A stretch of 64,000 nt of DNA from Mauremys mutica (Eukaryota; Chordata; Testudines; Geoemydidae), in contig NC_059075.1 in NCBI RefSeq assembly GCF_020497125.1, positions 41,328,003-41,392,002 of the forward strand. Direction: 5' to 3'. A program made the position numbers and the translations under genes. Numbering within the stretch: the stretch's first letter is position 1; every line of letters starts with the position of its first letter. Positions 57,051-64,000 of this stretch are shown here, piece by piece. Under the pieces are notes generated by a model. It did no database searches and was not told where the DNA came from. It saw only the letters and a program-made list of their open reading frames with translations.

Positions 57051-57132
57051 CTTGTGGCACCTTAGAGACTAACAAATTTATTAGTCTCTAAGGTGCAGAT
57101 ACAGACTAACACGGCTGCTACTCTGAAACCTG
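57051..57132 (-). repeat. Short retroposon with mini-foldback and 13-bp TSD
   Basis: TCTTAATTTTGTA is duplicated exactly (57038-57050 and 57133-57145). The insert has a small hairpin (GCACCTTAGAGACTA against TAGTCTCTAAGGTGC), then GATACAGACTAACACGGCTG and CTACTCTGAAACCTG, which is the minus-strand form of the lead of the 45,690 element. It is the smallest member of that family. Confidence 0.85.
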
Positions 57133-57231
57133 TCTTAATTTTGTATGTGGTGCCTAGATAGTATAGTGATGGGAACATCAGAAATGCCATTGATCAATTG
57201 TTTGATGGATTATCTAGAATGGATAGATGGG

Positions 57232-57395
57232 GGGAGGGATAGCTCATGGGTTTTGAGCATTGGCTTGCTAACCCAGGGTTGTGAGCTCAATCCTTAAGGG
57301 GGAAGATCTGGGGCAAAAATCAGTATCTGGTCCTGCTAGTGAAGGCAGGGGACTGGACTCAATGACCTTTCAGGGGCCCTTCCAGCTCTATGAGA
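57232..57395 (+). repeat. tRNA-derived SINE with CR1-like tail
   Basis: GAGGGATAGCTCATGGGTTT (A box), GGTTGTGAGCTCAATCC (B box, one change), then GGGGCAAAAATCAG and a tail CCCTTCCAGCTCTATGAG. Same family as 16,266-16,455 but plus strand and more diverged. Confidence 0.85.
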
Positions 57396-57771
57396 TATAT
57401 ATGTGTATATATATAATGAACCCCAGAGTCCTGATTTCCAGTCCTCTACTTTAACCACTAGACAACATTGCTTCCCAATAAATGTATCATGTGGGGGAGA
57501 TTCAAGTTCATGTCTCATCCTTTCCAGGCACTGAGCTGACCAGAGCATGCTAAACCCAAAGAGTAGGAAGTACCTTGTGGTGGTCTCTAGTGCTCCACTA
57601 GGGCCATTCTCTAGCATTGTTTTGATGGACTCTGGAGGATACATGTTCAGGACTAAGCAGCCAAGGTTGCCCTAATGTGTGGCAACAGGGATTCCTCTTG
57701 AAATCAAAGGGAGTTCCTTGTATTCTGTGTTGGGAAACTGGACCTCTGGATCTATGCTTTCTCCCTGCTTA

Positions 57772-58068
57772 GGGGCTTGGCGACACTCGAAACTCCAAAG
57801 TGCTGCCGCGGGAGCACTCCTGCGGCAGCGCTTTGAAATGCGAGTGTGGTCGCGGCGCCAGCGCTGGGAGAGAGCTCTCCCAGTGCTGCAGGTACTCCAC
57901 CTCCCCGAGGGGATTAGCTTACAGCACTGGGAGCCACGCTTCCAGCGCTGGGACACTGTTTACACTGGCACTTTACAGCACTGTAACTTGCTGCGCTCGG
58001 GGGGGTGTTTTTTCACACCCCTGAGCGAGAAAGTTGCAGCGCTGTAAAGTGCCAGTGTAGCCAAGGCC
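57772..58068. mobile_element. 297-bp Harbinger-type MITE, GC-rich
   Basis: Left GGGGCTTGGCGACACTCG, right complement GGCCTTGGCTACACTGGC. Flanks are TTA (57769-57771) and TAA (58069-58071). Internal CpG-rich CGCTGGGAG and GCAGCGCT dyads include a perfect GTTGCAGCGCTGTAAAGTGC-type arm near the right end that matches the ACTGGCACTTTACAGCACTG copy at 57,964. Confidence 0.82.
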
Positions 58069-58071
58069 TAA

Positions 58072-60117
58072 GTCTCCAGGATTTGTAGCCCTCCCTCCTT
58101 CCTTCAGACAAATGCACCATTCTGATCTGGGACAATATACACCATTGCTTGTGCCTCTCTTGACTTCATTAAAAACCACACCACCAGAAACTGAGCTCCT
58201 TAATTTGGTAAGCCTGTTCAGACAGGAAAGGCTTTTAATTTCACTCAGACTTGAGCAGAAGGGGCCTGTGAGTGTAACTTAGCAACTCATTCTTCAGCCA
58301 GGGGAAGGGCAGGACACACAGCTCAGCTCTCTTGGGATAAGCTGTCACAACTGGAAATTGGAGGAAAACATGGAAGAATGGGATGGGAATCTGGCTGAGC
58401 AACCTTACACTTGGGCAAGGGGGTAGGGGTAGAACCCTCTGCTGAATTTGATCTGTGTATTTATTTCTATGCAGGGACTGAAGGGCGTGCCAGCAGTGCT
58501 CAAAGAAGTAGACACTAACTAGCTGGTGTAGTGCCCTGGATATACACATGCAACTCCTATAGATATCAGTTTATGGCCCTACAATTCTTATAATTTAAAT
58601 AATTGATTTCCAACTAATGAAAAGAACTAATAAAATATTGGAGAGAGACTGAGAGCAGAGGGAAAGGGGAGAGAGAGAGAGAGAGAGAGACTGCGAAATT
58701 ACAGGGTCACCTCCTGACCTCTTTTTGGCAGGCTCCAACTTTTCTGTAGCAGTAGTTACTTCTTCAGGTGAAGCTGGTGAAAGCAGAAGCCATTTCCTTT
58801 CATAAATAAAATAAAAGAACATGCATTGAGATAAGAGAGACAGGATTTTCTCCTCTTGAGAATTTCTCTCTGCATCTGAAAAATATTCTCAGGCAAAAGA
58901 AATAGAACTTAAAATTTCCCTGGAAAACCTGAGCAATTTTTGCAGCAAGAACAAAAATATAATCAGAGTCTGGTATTTTATAACACTTGATATACAATAG
59001 AGTCCAAGGAGATTTACTTTTTCTCATTGGAACCAGTTATCTAGAACATATGGGCCATTCTGTGGCATTCTGTTGAGCCTTAGACTGGTTTTAACTGATC
59101 TCTGGAGGATTCTCCCAGGGCAGGGTTAGGGGAATCCTGCAGTAGAGCAGCTGTGGTGCTTCCTAAACCACCCTCTTCCTGCCTGACAGTACAAGGAAAA
59201 AGGAAGAAATGGGCTGAGTGGGGTTTCGCTATGCTTGGCTGATTCCCAGCACTTCAAGAACAAAACTGGGAGCCATTGACAGCAATCATCAGTCTGGTCT
59301 AATTTACATCAGGGATCAGGATTGGAGCACTTCTCCTCAGGTGTCTTAAAGCCACCTTTGCCCCCTGCCTCCTTCAGGTGTACACTGAATGCTTGTCAGC
59401 CATACTCAAGAATAAGGATCTCTCATATATACAAAGAACTGTGGTAATGATTCCATATTTAGCACTGTAAATAGTTTTCTATGATAAGTTTGATTTTGAA
59501 ACCATTACCTCCAACTTCCTCGGCACATATCCTTTCTACCTGACATTTTTTATATTTGGTGTCCTGCCAAAGGTTAATTCATTTGGAGAGACTGAGATGA
59601 ATTGGCCCAGATTCTTAATATGGGAGTTTGAAAAATGAGAGGTTTTAACTTTTGGAAAAGTCTTCTAATAGTTGGAACATCATATCTCAAAAATGGTTTG
59701 GCTTAGAAACTCCACATTTGTTTGATTAATTCCTCTTCAATGAGAATTAGTGTCTTTGAATATTTTAGGGAGGATGAATTATTGGTTTTTTTGAGTCATT
59801 CATTGTGGAATTTTGAACTATATAAAGTGTATATAAAACTATTTATAAAAACTATATAAAGTCAGTAGGCTCACTGGCACAGTTTAGAAATTCCCAGGGG
59901 CTGAGAGAGCCGCAAGGGCTCAGAGCTAAACCGGGACGGGTAGAAAGAAGTCTACAGTTAGCCTGCTGTATAAACTTCTCAAAGTCTGTAACCAAAGCAG
60001 ACCACTTGACATACTAATTATAGGATAAACTCCTGAAAGGAGGAGAACTGGCTGAATTCGAAAAAGTTCAGAAGTGCATGGGACTAGTCTGCAAAGTTCC
60101 TTAAGTCTGTAGCTGAA
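58072..60117. other. Intergenic DNA, no gene recognised
   Basis: (GA)n microsatellite at about 58,668-58,690. A small repeat of CTATATAAAGT and CTATTTATAAA around 59,818-59,862. Open frames are short and unremarkable. Confidence 0.35.
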
Positions 60118-60370
60118 CTGACATGGTTGAAGGACTTGTCATCAGAAACAACTTGAAATAATCGTTGGTTTTTAGGGCTCCCACGAAACAATAAGCCTGA
60201 GATTAGAAGCCTGCTATATTCTGATGACCTGATCATATTATTATCCACAAAGACAGCCTTCAAAAGAATCTTAATTTGCTTGAAACATTCAGCAACAGAT
60301 GACCCATACCAGTCAGTCTGCAAGAGACCAAAATCATAATCTTGGAGAAAAAACTGTAAAACAAACTCTA
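60118..60370 (+). mobile_element. LINE reverse-transcriptase relic (YxDD-like)
   Basis: In one plus frame, codons from 60,208 read SLLYSDDLIILLSTKTAF followed by KRILICLKHSATDD. This resembles the YADD active-site strand and following helix of a non-LTR reverse transcriptase, with YSDD at about 60,217-60,228. Frames are broken on both sides. The clade is not determined; it is not the CR1 FADD type. Confidence 0.5.
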
Positions 60371-61359
60371 TTAGAGACAGAAATTGAACACACCCCATAT
60401 TATCTACTTCTGGACCTCTTATGCATTAAGAGTTTCAGACTGTCTAGAAAAACGTGAGGAAGAGCTCTGCAGGTTCTCTATATTATAAAGAGACAACTAT
60501 AAAAATACAATCTATTGATGATATAGCTGGCTAAAACTTAATGAAATCCATGTAACCCATGGAATCCAGCTCATTCTATGTGAGAGTGAAGTGTGATGTA
60601 ACTGCAAACTAAATTGAATGGAACAAAGCCAAAGCTCTCCAAAAGATGGAAATATGTATTTGTAATATTTATTCAACTAAAAAAAGTGCAAAATTAACAG
60701 TGAATATTACTTGCAATGAATTATCCAATCGGCTCCAGACAAAGTTCCAATAGAATCCCTGCCCGTACAGTTCCACAAACAGGTATTATGCGCACACAAG
60801 CACTCCCCCAACAATCCTACAGGCAGAGCTAGGATGATTCCCTCTGCCACTCAGTATACAGGCAATGATTCTGCACTTCTGGTACCAGCTCAGCCGAAGT
60901 AACACATGCTTCCTACCTGGCCGGCAAAGCATTAGGAGGCCAAAAACATAAATGCGGTAAGAACGCACTTCACTCTTACATAGTTTCACATTCAGACCAA
61001 AACTAATAAACCTGCAGTTTTTACTCAGGCAGAATTCTCATTGAAGTCAGTGATAGTTTGCTTTAGTAAGGACTAAATAAAAACTGTATATAAACCTCAG
61101 GACTTAACCAGTTGTTATTAACAAACTACTAAGACCCATGATACAAACAGTCCAACTGAGAAATGAATAGTGAGCAAAGTCATACATAGACCAAACCCTG
61201 AAGAAAGTACACAGCATTATGGAAAGAACAGATCATAAAAAACTAAGAAGCTAGATTGCTAGAATAAAGCCCTTCACTCCAACAGACTACTTTTCTACAG
61301 CAAAATTCACAGAGCACATGCAGACCCTCACAAAATACAGAATCAGTGAACTAATGTAG
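60371..61359. other. AT-rich intergenic DNA, possibly more LINE relic
   Basis: Weak protein-like pieces (for example KSFRLSRKT after 60,429) suggest that the LINE relic continues, but no domain is recognisable. No gene. Confidence 0.3.
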
Positions 61360-61830
61360 CAGGGGTCTATGTATGTGTGTGGATGCAGGGGTGTGTATGT
61401 GTGTTCATGTGACACATTTGTGCATGGGTTCATGCATGTGTGCAAAGATAGGCATGTATGTATGTATATGGCATGAGTGTATAGGAGTGAATGTGTGAGT
61501 ACTGTACGCGGCATAGGAACATGAGGATGCATATGTTTGTGGCATGAGTGTGCATGCATATGAATATGATGTGGATGCATGAATGTGCATATATGTATCT
61601 GATTTTGGTGCATGAGTGTGCTTTCCTATGAATGTGGCTTGGTATATGTGTATATGTGGCATGCATTTTTATGTCTATAGCGTGGTTCATGGGCATGCAT
61701 TTATATGTCTGCAGCATGGTTGTCTGTGTGCATATGGATCTGTGGAGTGGTTCCATGGGTTTGTGTTTCTGTGTATGGAACATTGGTGCATGGATGTGCG
61801 TATGGTTGTGTGTGCATTTTCCATGTCATT
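61360..61830 (+). repeat. TG-rich cryptic minisatellite
   Basis: TGTGTGCATG, GGCATGAGTG and GCATGCATATG motifs repeat irregularly for about 470 bases with much alternating purine-pyrimidine sequence. Open frames on both strands (His/Thr-rich on minus) are artefacts of the composition. Confidence 0.75.
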
Positions 61831-64000
61831 TGCAGTTCATCAGCAAGATTTTCTGCCCTTGGCTAGGAGTCTTTTGCTTGGGCACAGATCCAGGGCTCCT
61901 GTTTAAGCAGCAAGCAGTAGCAACACTAATTAAGTGAGGAAATGCTGCATATTTCAGGCAGATTTGTGGGGCATTTGCTCGAGACAGAGCCTGCTTGTTG
62001 GTGTCTCTTGTCTTTATTCCACACACCACCTATAATTCAGGTCAGCACTTGTCTCCTTGCTGCTGCCTGATCATGCATATGGCTCTGTTCCCCAATCCAG
62101 GTCACACATTCCCCCTCCTTCCCTCCACTCTGGAGCCTGTTCATTCCTTTAAGATTTAATGAGAGGCCCTCCCAGCCTGGCAAGCAGGGCTCTTGTGTCA
62201 CTGCTGAAGCCAAGATCAAACCTTGGTCAGGAATTATCCATAAGTGCAGACACCAGTGTGAAGGGAAGGAAAAAACAATAAGAGCCATTTACTTCCAATT
62301 GCACTTAGTGCTTAAAAAAAGTGCCCCAGAAATGCTGAGTCAGCAGTGTCTGACAAATTAGTCAACAGGATGACTGGGCCTTGGCTTCTGGCAATTAGCA
62401 TTGACAAAGCTCTGTGTGTGTGCATTTGCGTGCATGTGAATGGGTGTGTCTGTTTTCCTGTTAGCCAGGCTTGCATGCCCAAGGAGAGAGGAGGGATTGA
62501 GGAAGGAAATGACTTGCTTTGACTTCACAAAGGGATTTGCATTCCCAAGGTCATGCAGCAGTCTGCTGCCTTTCTGTTTCAGAGGCTTATAGGCTGCAGC
62601 TATTAGGAATATGCTGAGCCTCTTAGAATGGTGATGTATCAGTAGAGGGGGACAGGGGAGCCCAGGTCTGAAGTAGTAGGGGGTGCTACAGGTCAGGAGT
62701 GATGTGAATTGAAAAAGCTATAGGATTAACCCAGGGCTAGAAGAGCAGGGGAATGCTGTATATCAGGATTGAGAGTATTGATAGAGATCAGGAGGAGGAG
62801 GTGGGTTTTTTTGGGAGAGGCGGGGGGGGGAGGGGAGAAGAGTTAGGATTAGAATAAGGATGCTGCAGACCAGGACTGAGGAGGGGGTGGGGAGTGTGTG
62901 CAATGGCAGCCCAGGACTGGAATAGAAGAGAGTATTGCAGATCCAGATTAAAGTACATTGACAAAGCTGTTTGGGAAGCCCTGGGCTAGAATAGCAGGTG
63001 GGGCTGCAAGTTGAGATTAAACTGAACATGTTGAGCTGAGGTTTATCCCAGTCTGTCTGAAATCTGCCTCCAACGCTTCCTGGCAACGTCAGAACTCCTG
63101 CAGTGCACAATGACATTTCCTGGTTTCATCTTTATTGAAACTACACATAAGCTTTTTGTTGTTATAATCCTGTGAATCTCCTCCTGTCTTCCGAGTCTTG
63201 AATGCTAGGTCATCACTGGTCTCTGACTGGATGGGGGCTGGGAGCAGTGGCATAGCCAGGTTCTAACATCGGGGGAGTGAACACTTAAAAAAAGGTGCCA
63301 CCTGACATATCAAATTACTAATTACATACTTTTAAATTCGTTATACATATTTATTTTGTACTTAAAATAAAAACACAAGAATGATATTGTTTTACAAGTA
63401 CCTGAGCCCACTTAAGTTTTATTGTCCTTGGGTCTGGCTTCCATCCTCTCTCCAACTGTTTCAGCTGTCTGGAGGTGCCTGCCTTCCTTATTCACACCTC
63501 ATTCATTCAACAGGGCAATTGATTAAGGGGTGGGGGAAAATCTTAGTCTATTCTTAGCAAAAAGACATTTTTCTTCTGTCTTATTCTATCCTTAGGGGCT
63601 ATAACATTATACCAAGGGCAATGCAAAGTTTCTATATGAGGCTTTGATACAAAGTTTCATGAAAACAGAGGTCAGACGTGGGTAGACCCACTACAAGGTT
63701 ATATGAAGAGGCACAATGTAAAGTCATATGAAAATTATCAGAGATTTATCTACAGAAGCCCATCATTGGGGAATCATGGGGGGGCTGACTGTCTGGCCCT
63801 GCTGCTCTCCTGTTCTACAGGAACAGAGGTGACTCTAGGTACCAGAGCCAACAATCCATCACCTCTCTCCTGTGCGCCATTCAGTCCAACAAATAAATAA
63901 ATAAATAGTTTTATTTTTAAAAAACCTCCCAAGTTCCATTTACTGGTGCAAAATGTCTTCAAAGGATCAGACAAAGGTATTACCAGTGACATGCGCAGAA
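61831..64000. other. Intergenic DNA to the window end, no gene recognised
   Basis: A G-run lies at about 62,821-62,831 and an AAATA repeat at about 63,889-63,906. A piece at 63,247-63,310 (GTGGCATAGCCAGGTTCTAA) may be the end of another hAT-like element. Otherwise nothing was recognised. Confidence 0.35.

Noticed and set aside
61287..61783. His/Thr-rich minus frames of 85-117 codons
   Set aside because: They reflect the TG-rich cryptic repeat on the plus strand and are not protein-like.

Overview
This is vertebrate nuclear DNA, most likely from a turtle. It holds one intact protein-coding gene, a single-exon IRF2BPL (start 5025, stop ending 7217). The turtle call is an inference from the repeats: CR1 LINEs with intact FADD-type reverse-transcriptase stretches, a tRNA-derived SINE with a CR1-like tail, many hAT, PIF/Harbinger and Tigger-like elements, relic MIRs and solo LTRs. 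There are no bacterial-type operons, CRISPR arrays or phage genes.

Layout. Positions 1-481 end with what looks like a 3' splice site and a short terminal coding exon of an unidentified upstream gene. Positions 482-13,350 are almost free of recognisable mobile DNA and contain the GC-rich IRF2BPL promoter, leader, coding exon and 3' UTR. The low repeat density suggests that this stretch is regulatory. From 13,350 onward the window is a graveyard of transposable elements.

Many insertions can be read directly from target-site duplications (TSDs). Three copies of a 111-123 bp hAT MITE have perfect 8-bp TSDs. A 335-bp palindromic hAT lies inside a CR1 3' end (8-bp TSD). Two solo LTRs of one family have perfect 5-bp TSDs (27,303-31,212 and 34,651-38,236). 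Each is inflated by nested hAT insertions, including two inverted copies of a chimeric hAT that carries a captured LTR and a 70-bp minisatellite. A Harbinger element at 50,516-51,558 keeps the N-terminal part of its transposase but lacks the catalytic half.

Three features look least ordinary. (1) A family of short retroposons has 11-13 bp perfect TSDs, and three of its four copies are inverted (foldback) dimers. (2) A 1.15-kb element with terminal inverted repeats contains about five tRNA-like modules in mixed orientation. (3) A 738-bp tandem duplication at 41,091-42,568 shows only two differences noticed by eye.

Apart from IRF2BPL I found no gene likely to be functional. Repeat family names are by recognition only, since no database search was possible.
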